Assembly (NCBI GenBank): GCA_963712955.1
Contig: CAVQKF010000004.1
Span: 186,001-250,000, forward strand
Source: DATFVJ01 sp963712955
GTDB lineage: Bacteria > Actinomycetota > Actinomycetes > Streptosporangiales > Streptosporangiaceae
Reading direction: 5' to 3'
Length of the DNA stretch: 64,000 nucleotides
The notes under the pieces are model-generated. The model was given only the letters and a program-made list of their open reading frames with translations, ran no database searches and was not told where the DNA came from. Both the position numbers and the translations under genes were made by a program. Positions 16,732-22,923 of the stretch are shown piece after piece. Each line of letters begins with the position of its first letter. The stretch's first letter is position 1.

Positions 16732-17144
16732 GCGCGGTCAAGTGCCCCGCTCGTGATGAAGACGCCGCGGCGGCGGAACGAGGACGGCGACTCGACCAGG
16801 GCGCGCGGGTGCAGGCCTCGCAGGTCGGTGACGAACCACCAGGGCCATGCCTCACGTTCGGGCAGCCGTGCCCATGACGGAACGTCCCATCCGTCCCGGC
16901 GGGCCAGGTACTCGGCCATCGCCGCGAACGCGGCATCGACCCTGATGTCTCCGGTGCTCCTGGGGGCGCTTGCCCACATCCTCGCGGCGGCCGAGACTCC
17001 TGCATGGTGCAGGACGCTCGTGTAGTCGTCAAGCATCTGGACGAAGACATAGCGCCAGAGCCTGCTCAGCCGTTCGCCCTCCCGGAGCATCGCGACAGCG
17101 CTGCCGGCGGCCTGGTCAACCGTCTCAAACGCCTGCATCTCCAC
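16728..17144 (-). CDS. Conserved protein paired with DUF6036 nucleotidyltransferase
   Basis: 138 residues with no named domain I can assign. The body is helical (AVAMLREGERLSRLWRYVFVQMLDDYTSVL). The conserved-looking C-terminus is WDVPSWARLPEREAWPWWFVTDLRGLHPRALVESPSSFRRRGVFITSGALDRA. It is coupled to the nucleotidyltransferase by a 4-nt overlap, the organisation of MNT-type and AbiE-type TA systems. Minus-strand -10 TACCAT (17157-17152) ends 8 nt before the GTG at 17144, so a leaderless start is likely; ATG 17138 is the alternative. A toxin/antitoxin or neutraliser role is inference from context. Confidence 0.7.
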   Translation of the reverse strand: MEMQAFETVDQAAGSAVAMLREGERLSRLWRYVFVQMLDDYTSVLHHAGVSAAARMWASAPRSTGDIRVDAAFAAMAEYLARRDGWDVPSWARLPEREAWPWWFVTDLRGLHPRALVESPSSFRRRGVFITSGALDRA

Positions 17145-17210
17145 GTCTGCAATGGTAACGGCCGCACGCCCAGCAAAGCCTCAGGCCGCGACCGTACCGG
17201 CCCGCCGGCA

Positions 17211-17500
17211 TTACTGACCGCGGAAGGCGCTCTGAAGCAGCTCCAGCGGGAAATTTTGGGGATCGGTGATCGCCGCGTAACTGGCCGACCGCCAGCGATG
17301 CGGGACCCTCGCTCCGCCCTGATCAAGTCCAGGCTGGGGCCGGTCCTTAGCCATTGATCGATGGCGGTCACGGCATGGATCCAGTCGGTGTTCGCGGGAA
17401 AGCGCTGGGTGTGCCCGCGGAACTGGTAGTAGCGGATGCCGTGCAGGTCGACGAAACCGGATGACCGGCTCAAGGTTGCGGATCTGCGGGTTGACTGACG
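17211..17500 (-). pseudogene. Unrecognised frameshifted coding remnant
   Basis: One frame has FVDLHGIRYYQFRGHTQRFPANTDWIHAVTAIDQWLRTGPSLDLIRAE; after a shift another frame reads WRSASYAAITDPQNFPLELLQSAFRGQ to a stop. The composition is protein-like, but I cannot name the family. It lies between the vapC/DUF6036 region and the XRE fragment. Confidence 0.3.
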
Positions 17501-17562
17501 TCCGGAAGGTATAGCGCCTGTGCTGCCCGTCGGCGCGGGGCCGGTCGCCGCCGAAGCCGGTG

Positions 17563-17676
17563 CTAATCATTCCCAGGCCGCCGGTTGCTGCCGAATACTG
17601 GCGGGCCCGCCTGCTCCGGCGTGATCCTGGCGCGCCGGGAGGCCGGGAACTCGCGAATCTCGGCCTGGGTGTCCAT
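17563..17676 (-). pseudogene. N-terminal fragment of XRE/MmyB regulator (copy 2)
   Basis: ATG at 17676 begins MDTQAEIREFPASRRARITP and continues EQAGPPVFGSNRR before a TAG at 17563-17565. It aligns residue for residue with the start of the intact regulator at 11170 (DNRAQVREFLVSRRARITPEQAGLPAYGGNRR). Only about 33 related residues remain. It is divergent from the ADH gene at 17853, mirroring the arrangement of copy 1. Confidence 0.8.
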
Positions 17677-17852
17677 GGCTCCAGGCTAGGCGGCGCCTGG
17701 CGGGTTGTGGGGGCCCTGTCAGTACCTGGGACAGCAGGCACTCCCTCATCCGCGCCAGATCCGGTTACCTGGTGATGTCCAGCCCTGCGGCAGGCATCCG
17801 GCTCAGGAATGCCAGCAGGGCCATCTCTCCAGCAAAAGGACTAAAAGGTCTC

Positions 17853-18887
17853 ATGAGAGCAATCGTGATGTATGGCGCCGGTGACGTGCGGGTGCAGGAC
17901 GTGCCGGACCCGAAGCTGCAAGAACCGACCGACGCCGTGGTGCGCGTGCTGCGCTCGTGCATCTGCGGCAGCGACCTGTGGCCCTACGGCTCGATGCCCG
18001 CCACCGACGGCGGACGGCGGATCGGTCACGAGTTCCTGGGCGTCGTGGAGGATACCGGCCCGGACGTGTCCGGGCTCAAGGCCGGTGACGTCGTCCTGGC
18101 GCCATTCGTGTGGGCGGACAACACGTGCGTCTTCTGCCGTGAGGGCCTGCAGACCTCCTGCCGGCACGGCGGCCAGTGGGCTGCCAACGGGATAGACGGC
18201 GGCCAGGGCGAGGCCGTGCGGGTTCCGCAGGCGCAGGGCACCCTGGTGAAGCTGCCCGTCGCCGAGGATTCCGCGCTGCTGCCGTCGCTGCTGACACTGT
18301 CCGACGTGTTCTGCACCGGTCACCACTGCGCCGTGACCGCGGGAGTCGGCCCGCGCACGACGGTGACGGTGATCGGCGACGGCGCGGTCGGGCTGTCGGC
18401 GGTGCTGGCGGCCAGGCGGCTCGGCGCCGAGCGGATCGTGCTCATGGGCCGCCACAAGGTGCGCACCGACCTGGGCCGGGAGTTCGGGGCCACCGACGTG
18501 GTGGCCGAGCGCGGCGACGAGGGCATCGAGAAGGTGCGGGAGCTGACCGGCGGTGACGGCACGCACACGGTGCTGGAGTGCGTCGGCCTGAAGCCCGCCA
18601 TCGAGACGGCCTTCGGGGTGGTGCGCGACGGCGGCGTGGTCAGCCGGGTCGGCGCTCCGCAGTACGACCAGGTCCCGGCGGACTTCGGCGTGTTCCTGCG
18701 CAACATCACCCTCACCGGCGGCGTGGCCCCGGCCCGCGCCTACATCGGGGAACTGCTCCCCGACGTGCTCGACGGCACGATCGAGCCCGGCCGGGTCTTC
18801 GACACCGCCGTCAGCCTCGACGGCGTGCCGGACGGCTACCGCGCGATGGCCGCCCGCGAGGCCCTCAAGGTGCTCGTCCGCCCCTGA
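17853..18887 (+). CDS. Zinc-dependent alcohol dehydrogenase (copy 2, intact)
   Basis: 344-residue medium-chain dehydrogenase. Catalytic zinc ligands are Cys38 (SCICGSD) and the His/Glu of GHEFLG. A structural-zinc loop is reduced to CVFCREGLQTSC. The NAD-binding turn is VIGDGAVGLSAV. ATG 17853 is chosen over the open frame from 17772 because homologues start MRAIVMYGAGDVRV; AAAAGGA lies at 17834-17840. It catalyses NAD(P)-linked oxidation of an alcohol or reduction of an aldehyde; the substrate is unknown. It is followed at 58 nt by a DUF2255 gene, as in copy 1 at 9592-10256. Confidence 0.92.
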   Translation: MRAIVMYGAGDVRVQDVPDPKLQEPTDAVVRVLRSCICGSDLWPYGSMPATDGGRRIGHEFLGVVEDTGPDVSGLKAGDVVLAPFVWADNTCVFCREGLQTSCRHGGQWAANGIDGGQGEAVRVPQAQGTLVKLPVAEDSALLPSLLTLSDVFCTGHHCAVTAGVGPRTTVTVIGDGAVGLSAVLAARRLGAERIVLMGRHKVRTDLGREFGATDVVAERGDEGIEKVRELTGGDGTHTVLECVGLKPAIETAFGVVRDGGVVSRVGAPQYDQVPADFGVFLRNITLTGGVAPARAYIGELLPDVLDGTIEPGRVFDTAVSLDGVPDGYRAMAAREALKVLVRP

Positions 18888-18945
18888 CCGGGTCCCCGGC
18901 CTTGCGGCGGGCGGCACCGCCTCACTTTCACCTGGAAGGAGCCCC

Positions 18946-19328
18946 ATGAGCGACTGGACGAGCGAGGAGCTCACCCGCATCGCCGCGGCCGACGAGCTGG
19001 AGCTCGCGTCGCTGCGAGGCGACAGCACCGGGCGCAGCCCGGTGACCATCTGGGTCGTCCGCCACGGCGAGAACCTGTACGTGCGGTCCGTCAACGGGCC
19101 AGGCGCGGCGTGGTACCGCGGCACACAGACCCGACGCGAAGGCCATTTCCGTGCGGGCGGCGCCAGCTTGCCTTCGCCGACGCCGGTCATGACCTCGACG
19201 ATCAGCTCGACGATGCCTACCGGGCCAAGTACGGCCGGTACGGCGCCGCCACCATCGGCCGGATCACCGGCCCGGAGGCGCGCAGGGCGTCCACGCCCGC
19301 CCGATCAGCCACGGTGCGCGCCCGGTAG
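18946..19328 (+). pseudogene. Frameshifted DUF2255 protein (copy 2)
   Basis: Begins with a good RBS (GGAAGGAG) and reads ADELELASLRGDSTGRSPVTIWVVRHGENLYVRSVNGPGAAWYRG. It shifts at about 19155 into the frame QLAFADAGHDLDDQLDDAYRAKYGRYGAATIGRITGPEARR, which ends at 19328. Joined, it equals the 127-residue copy at 9592. The unshifted frame ends in low-complexity Pro/Arg sequence. Confidence 0.8.
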
Positions 19329-19659
19329 ACCTGCCCGTTCGGGCGCACCGCCGCCGGGGGTGTGGCGGGGGCGGGGTGGGGGCGCGCAGGGGCCGGGGCG
19401 CGCGGCGGCGCCGTCGGTGGCGGTGGCGGCGGTGGCGCGGTAGCGGACCGGCCTGCCGGGCTCGCGGTCAACCTCATGCCGGTCGGCGAGGGTGGCCAGG
19501 GCGTTGCCGACCGCGCCGGCTGACTTGCCAGGGCGTGGGCGATCTCACCGGGCGTGCACCGGAAGTACGCGACACCGCGCGGGCCAACCGGGCGTTCCTG
19601 CAGCGGGCCGTGCGGTTGCTGGTCGGCGAGGCCACGGTCGTCCCGGCCGCCGCGCGGGT
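19329..19659. other. Region without an intact gene
   Basis: GC-rich stretch. On the minus strand a short segment resembles an HTH of the form CTPGEIAHALA, perhaps a last trace of a regulatory gene, but frames break within 20 residues. Nothing firm can be annotated. Confidence 0.3.
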
Positions 19660-19718
19660 ATCGGTGCCCCCCGTGACCGCCGTCACGTGCCGCATTACTA
19701 CCTGTGAGGGGTACCGAT
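19660..19718 (+). repeat. Dispersed island repeat, right-end-only copy F
   Basis: ATCGGTGCC (19660-19668) and GGTACCGAT (19710-19718) are near-perfect inverted arms separated by 41 nt. The same pair bounds the right end of copy C (44-nt loop) and copy D (39-nt loop). The left core of the repeat is not recognisable here. Confidence 0.5.
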
Positions 19719-19835
19719 CGCCTGAGTCATTGCGGTGCGCCCGAAGCCCGACTGCCTTGTCTGCCTGCCCGGCGAGAACGAAGTTGCTCGCCCTCCGTTG
19801 ATGGCGTGCCGCGTCGTGGACGGTCGGGCTCGGCG

Positions 19836-20258
19836 TCAGTCCCCTTGCGGTGCATCAGAGATGCTGCGTTCCCGTACATCCGGGATGAATCGGGCGGCAG
19901 TCGCGAAGTCCTTGTCGTCGTGGAGCACAACCAGGTGATGCTGGGCTGCGGTGGCGCAGATCAGCAGATCCACGGCCGACAGCGCGCGGTGGGCTCCCTG
20001 GCGCAGCAGACGATACTGAGCGGACTCTGTCCACCGCCACGCTCCCTTAGGGATCGCCGCATCCGGGTACAGCGCGTCGAACATTCCCGACATCTGCTCG
20101 TACTCGTCAATGGTGCGGGCCGAGCGGCGGAACTCAACGCGCTGAGGGTGGCAGGAGCCGATCGCGCCCGCGGAGACGACCTCGGCCCAGGCCGCCCGCA
20201 GTGCGGGGTCCCGCAGGATCCGCCACAGGGCAGACGAGTCGAGCAGGTAGCGAATCAT
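19836..20258 (-). CDS. vapC: VapC PIN-domain toxin
   Basis: 140 residues. PIN motifs: MIRYLLDSSALWRIL (Asp), QRVEFRRSA (Glu), RALSAVDLLICATAA (Asp) and HHLVVLHDDKDFATAA (Asp-Asp-Lys-Asp). The active site is complete. ATG 20258 overlaps the vapB stop by 4 nt. It is on the opposite strand to the neighbouring vapBC module at 20936. An RNase of unknown target, inhibited by its cognate VapB. Confidence 0.9.
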   Translation of the reverse strand: MIRYLLDSSALWRILRDPALRAAWAEVVSAGAIGSCHPQRVEFRRSARTIDEYEQMSGMFDALYPDAAIPKGAWRWTESAQYRLLRQGAHRALSAVDLLICATAAQHHLVVLHDDKDFATAARFIPDVRERSISDAPQGD

Positions 20259-20476
20259 TCCGCCGGGTCCTTCTCAACCGCCCGGCGGTGCTCCCACCCT
20301 TCGAAATCCCACCCTGCCGCCAGCGTCGCATAGTGCTCCAGGGCCGCGATCCGGCGGTGCCGGGTGGCGAACTCCCGCAGGGCGACATTGACCGTTTCCT
20401 TCTTCGTCTTCGCCCCGGACAGCCGCATGGCCTCGGCGAGGGCATCTTCATCAATGTCGATCTGGGTCAGCGCCAT
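20255..20476 (-). CDS. vapB: VapB-type antitoxin
   Basis: Starts MALTQIDIDEDALAEAMRLSGAKTKKETVNVALREFATRHRR, the VapB RHH type of mycobacterial/streptomycete modules, with the tail WDFEGWEHRRAVEKDPAE for toxin binding. An in-frame GTG at 20509 adds 11 residues (TYIINNARRL) but would sit only 2 nt behind the -10, so ATG 20476 with SD GAGGCGG is preferred. Transcribed from the promoter inside the 10-bp inverted repeat at 20491-20527. Confidence 0.87.
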   Translation of the reverse strand: MALTQIDIDEDALAEAMRLSGAKTKKETVNVALREFATRHRRIAALEHYATLAAGWDFEGWEHRRAVEKDPAE

Positions 20477-20490
20477 CAGCCGCCTCGCGT

Positions 20491-20527
20491 TGTTGATGAT
20501 GTATGTCACTAGTATAGATCATCAACA
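20491..20527 (-). promoter_or_regulatory. Promoter/operator of the minus-strand vapBC
   Basis: TGTTGATGAT (20491-20500) and ATCATCAACA (20518-20527) are perfect 10-bp inverted arms with a 17-nt spacer. The minus-strand -10 TATACT (20516-20511) lies in the spacer. This is the expected binding site for the VapB RHH repressor. Confidence 0.65.
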
Positions 20528-20572
20528 TTACACGGGCGAGCGGTACTCGCTGACCCCTGGTTCCTTGGTCTT

Positions 20573-20713
20573 GGCCTGCGCAGACGCACGGGCACCGGGT
20601 CACCTTCGATCAGGACTTCGCGGTTCGCATGCTGGAAGGTTCGGCCCTCCGCGACATCGGTATCCCCGCGATGGCTCCTACCTGCTGCGGCACTGCCTGT
20701 CTGCGGTACCGAT
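20573..20713 (+). repeat. Dispersed island repeat, copy C
   Basis: CCTGCGCAGACG, CACCTTCGATCAGGACTTCG and CGGTTCGCATGCTGG are followed by GACATCGGTATCCCC. The right-end arms are ATCGGTA (20656-20662) and TACCGAT (20707-20713). It lies between two vapBC modules that point away from each other. Confidence 0.75.
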
Positions 20714-20900
20714 CGGCCGTCCTCCCAGGGTCATGGCCGGCTGCTGACCATCGTGGCCTGCAGGCGTCATGACGGTGAGCGACCGCCACAGCTGACCGCC
20801 CGTATGGCCATCGACGGCTCACCTGACTGGCAGCCCACCTCGACCACCGCGACGTCAAGGACGCCGAGGGCCGGTTCATCGTGCGAGCCGATGCGGCATC

Positions 20901-20935
20901 TTGATGCCTCCATTGGGAGGCACTATGATGTCCAT
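20901..20935 (+). promoter_or_regulatory. Promoter/operator of the plus-strand vapBC
   Basis: -35 TTGATG (20901-20906), 17-bp spacer, -10 TATGAT (20924-20929), first codon at 20936. The spacer contains a perfect palindrome TGCCTCC-ATTG-GGAGGCA (20905-20922), the probable VapB site. Confidence 0.7.
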
Positions 20936-21199
20936 GTGCGTACTACCCTGACTCTTGACCCCGACGTCGCCCAGCTCGTTGACGAGGCCGTCCACCGCGC
21001 GCGGACATCGATGAAACAGGTGATCAACGATGCCCTGCGGCGGGCGCTTTCCCAGCCGCCGTCGCGCCGGGAGCCCTATCACCTTCCTGTTCACGAGGCG
21101 ACGCTGCAGCCCGGCTTGGACCTGGCCGGCTTCAACCGCTTGGCCGACGAACTGGAGGACGAGGCGATTCTTGCGACCGGGAAGCGCCCTGGATCGTGA
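20936..21199 (+). CDS. vapB: VapB-type RHH antitoxin
   Basis: GTG start giving MRTTLTLDPDVAQLVDEAVH and then RTSMKQVINDALRRAL: strand, helix 1 and helix 2 of an RHH. The C-terminal tail (LDLAGFNRLADELEDEAILATGKRP) is acidic. The frame is open upstream to 20753, but the promoter places the transcript start at 20936, making a leaderless mRNA. It overlaps vapC by 4 nt (GTGA). 87 residues. Confidence 0.87.
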   Translation: MRTTLTLDPDVAQLVDEAVHRARTSMKQVINDALRRALSQPPSRREPYHLPVHEATLQPGLDLAGFNRLADELEDEAILATGKRPGS

Positions 21200-21624
21200 T
21201 CGTCCCCGACGTCAATCTGCTGCTCTACGCAGTCGTGTCGGCCTTCCCGCAGCACAAGGCCGCCCATGCGTGGTGGGAGGAGACAGTCAACTCATCCACG
21301 GAGATCGGTCTCACCTCCCCGGCCATCTTCGGATTCATCCGGATAGCGACGAATCCGCGAGTGCTGTCCCCGCCGCTGACGGTCGATGCCGCCACGGGAT
21401 ACGTATCCGCGTGGCTCGGCCAGCCCAACGTCAGCCACCTCATCCCTGGCCCGCGGCATGTTGAAATTGCCTTCAGCCTCCTGCACGGTGTCGGGACCGG
21501 CGGCAACCTCACGACGGACGTTCAGCTAGCAGCATTCGCGTTCGAATACGACGCGGACATGTTCTCGAACGACACCGATTTTGCCCGCTTTCCCGGCCTG
21601 GGCTGGCGCAATCCGCTGGCCTGA
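21196..21624 (+). CDS. vapC: VapC PIN-domain toxin
   Basis: 142 residues of the TIGR00028-like subfamily: MIVPDVNLLLYAVV (Asp/Asn), TSPAIFGFIRIATNPRVL, GGNLTTDVQLAAFA (Thr-Thr-Asp) and MFSNDTDFARFPGL (Asp). The Glu usual in the second motif is replaced by IFGFIRI, which this subfamily tolerates. It is probably an active RNase. It is coupled to vapB; its stop lies 26 nt before repeat copy D. Confidence 0.9.
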   Translation: MIVPDVNLLLYAVVSAFPQHKAAHAWWEETVNSSTEIGLTSPAIFGFIRIATNPRVLSPPLTVDAATGYVSAWLGQPNVSHLIPGPRHVEIAFSLLHGVGTGGNLTTDVQLAAFAFEYDADMFSNDTDFARFPGLGWRNPLA

Positions 21625-21650
21625 TCGCCGCGCCTCATTTTCGGCTCCGT

Positions 21651-21800
21651 GACCTGCGCAGACGGGTCGGCAGAGGCTGGCAGAGGCTCACCTTCGACCA
21701 GGACTTCGCGGTTCGCATGCTGGTACGTTCGGCCCACCGAGACATCGGTACCCTTGTATCCACCCTGAACTGCGGATTTACCGCCGGTTGGGGTACCGAT
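21651..21800 (+). repeat. Dispersed island repeat, copy D
   Basis: The most complete copy: GACCTGCGCAGACG, CACCTTCGACCAGGACTTCG, CGGTTCGCATGCTGGTACG and CCCACCGAGACATCGGTACC. Right-end arms ATCGGTACC (21744-21752) and GGTACCGAT (21792-21800) are perfect 9-mers with a 39-nt loop. It also contains TCGG-CCCA-CCGA, a small internal hairpin. It separates vapBC from the X-Y pair. Confidence 0.8.
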
Positions 21801-21865
21801 CGGCTAGTTCGCCGCCGTGACGGCTGTGCTCCGGTTTGTCGGTACCGGTCGTGACAATCACAGGC

Positions 21866-22240
21866 ATGAAGCTGCGACTGCTACGCGTCGGTGATCTCCC
21901 CGGCGAGGAGACCGTGCTCGTGCGTGGCGGTGAACTCGATCCGGACGTGCTCCAAGCCGATGCTCGGCGATACCACGGCGTGTACGGGACCTACGGGATC
22001 TCGGTATTCGCCGTGCGCGGCATGGCCCTGGATGAGATGGCACAGCAGGTACCGCTGGTCCGCTTCCGCCACCTGACACTGATCCCGGCCGGGGAGATCA
22101 CCAGGTCCATGCTGCGCTTAGAGCCGACGGGGCGGAATCCGCGCCATTACACGGTTGGCTTTGATGATCTTCGCCAGGGCGTGAAAGTGCTCACTGGCTG
22201 CCAGCGTCAGGTCATGACCAACCCGTATTACGACGGGTAG
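21866..22240 (+). CDS. Module X: conserved hypothetical, first gene of a two-gene cassette
   Basis: 124 residues: MKLRLLRVGDLPGEETVLVRGG, LQADARRYHGVYGTYGISVFAVRG, VPLVRFRHLTLIPAGEI, then NPRHYTVGFDDLRQGVKVLTGC and a TNPYYDG end. I know similar actinobacterial hypotheticals by pattern but no assigned function. The basic, compact, beta-rich form with conserved R, H and Y residues would suit a small nuclease-type toxin; this is inference. A possible -10 GACAAT (21853-21858) ends 8 nt before ATG 21866. It is followed after 21 nt by module Y. The pair lies exactly between repeats D and E. Confidence 0.75.
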   Translation: MKLRLLRVGDLPGEETVLVRGGELDPDVLQADARRYHGVYGTYGISVFAVRGMALDEMAQQVPLVRFRHLTLIPAGEITRSMLRLEPTGRNPRHYTVGFDDLRQGVKVLTGCQRQVMTNPYYDG

Positions 22241-22261
22241 CCTGGACACTAAGGAGGTGTG

Positions 22262-22510
22262 ATGGAGCTAGAGATCGACTTGATAGCCGACCTCAACGCT
22301 GAGGATGACGAGGGGCGCGGGTGGTCCACCTTGACCGATGCCCGTGATGCTGCTCAGGTACGGCCCGGGGCGATGCTGGTCGCAGGTAACCGCTCCGGCA
22401 AGGCGGTGGTCCGGGTGGTGGCCGTGGACGGAGACGGGCAGGTGCACTTCACCGTCCTGCCGGGAGCCCTGGAGAAGAACCGCCACCTCATCGGGTGCGC
22501 CCTAGCCTGA
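22262..22510 (+). CDS. Module Y: small acidic partner of X
   Basis: 82 residues beginning MELEIDLIADLNAEDDEGRGWSTLTDARD, then GAMLVAGNRSGKAVVRVVAVDGDGQVHFTVLPG. It has a strong RBS AAGGAGGTG (22251-22259), unlike its leaderless partner. The sequence is acidic at the front and beta-rich behind, with no HTH or RHH. Conservation as a pair with X is recalled, not demonstrated. An antitoxin-like or regulatory-subunit role is inferred from order, size and charge. Repeat copy E begins within 10 nt of the stop. Confidence 0.75.
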   Translation: MELEIDLIADLNAEDDEGRGWSTLTDARDAAQVRPGAMLVAGNRSGKAVVRVVAVDGDGQVHFTVLPGALEKNRHLIGCALA

Positions 22511-22516
22511 GGAGTC

Positions 22517-22586
22517 GCACAGCGGAGTACCGGCAAAAAGGACTTCGCGGGTTCGCATGCAGGTACGTTCGCCCCACCGAGGAGGT
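22517..22586 (+). repeat. Dispersed island repeat, copy E (diverged)
   Basis: AGTACCGGCA, then GGACTTCGCGGGTTCGCATG, CAGGTACGTTCG and CCCCACCGAGG. One extra G in the core (GCGGG versus GCGG) would shift any reading frame, arguing that the repeat is not conserved as protein. Confidence 0.6.
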
Positions 22587-22636
22587 CTTCACGGCGTATG
22601 CGGCTGGCTGTGCCGAATACGTGCCGAAGATCAGTC

Positions 22637-22840
22637 TTGCCGCAGTGCCTCGCTGATCCCGCGCTTGGCGAGTTCGAACTGCGCGCGGACGGCGGCGGAC
22701 ACTTCCGCCTGCTTGACCGTGTCGACGCCGAGGTCGACCTCCAGGTCGAGGTCGGTGTCGAGCAGCTCGGGCGGGTAACCGGTCATGTCGGAGACGGTCT
22801 GCACGATCTGGGCCGTGATCCCTTCCAGATCGGCCGGCCC
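22637..22840 (-). pseudogene. Fifth ACP-like domain, out of frame
   Basis: In a different minus-strand frame from the main gene: VSDMTGYPPELLDTDLDLEVDLGVDTVKQAEVSAAV and then a stop. It is a further copy of the ACP-like unit, separated from the fourth by a frameshifted Ala/Pro linker (about 22830-22930). Any further C-terminal domains (a KR would be expected) are absent. Confidence 0.7.
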
Positions 22841-22923
22841 GGCCCCAGCCGGCCCGGCCCCGGCCGGCTCGGCCGTCGGCCGAGGCAGCCTCCGGTTGCG
22901 CGGCGGCTGGCGGCGCTGCCGCC

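Noticed and set aside
17841..19190. 449-codon minus-strand frame
   Set aside because: Antisense of the intact ADH gene.
21522..21737. Small conserved peptide GRTYQH.NREVLVEG on the minus strand of the dispersed repeat (also at 6488 and 7949)
   Set aside because: Conserved only because the DNA repeat is conserved; copy E has an extra base in the core, and flanking residues show no protein-like conservation.
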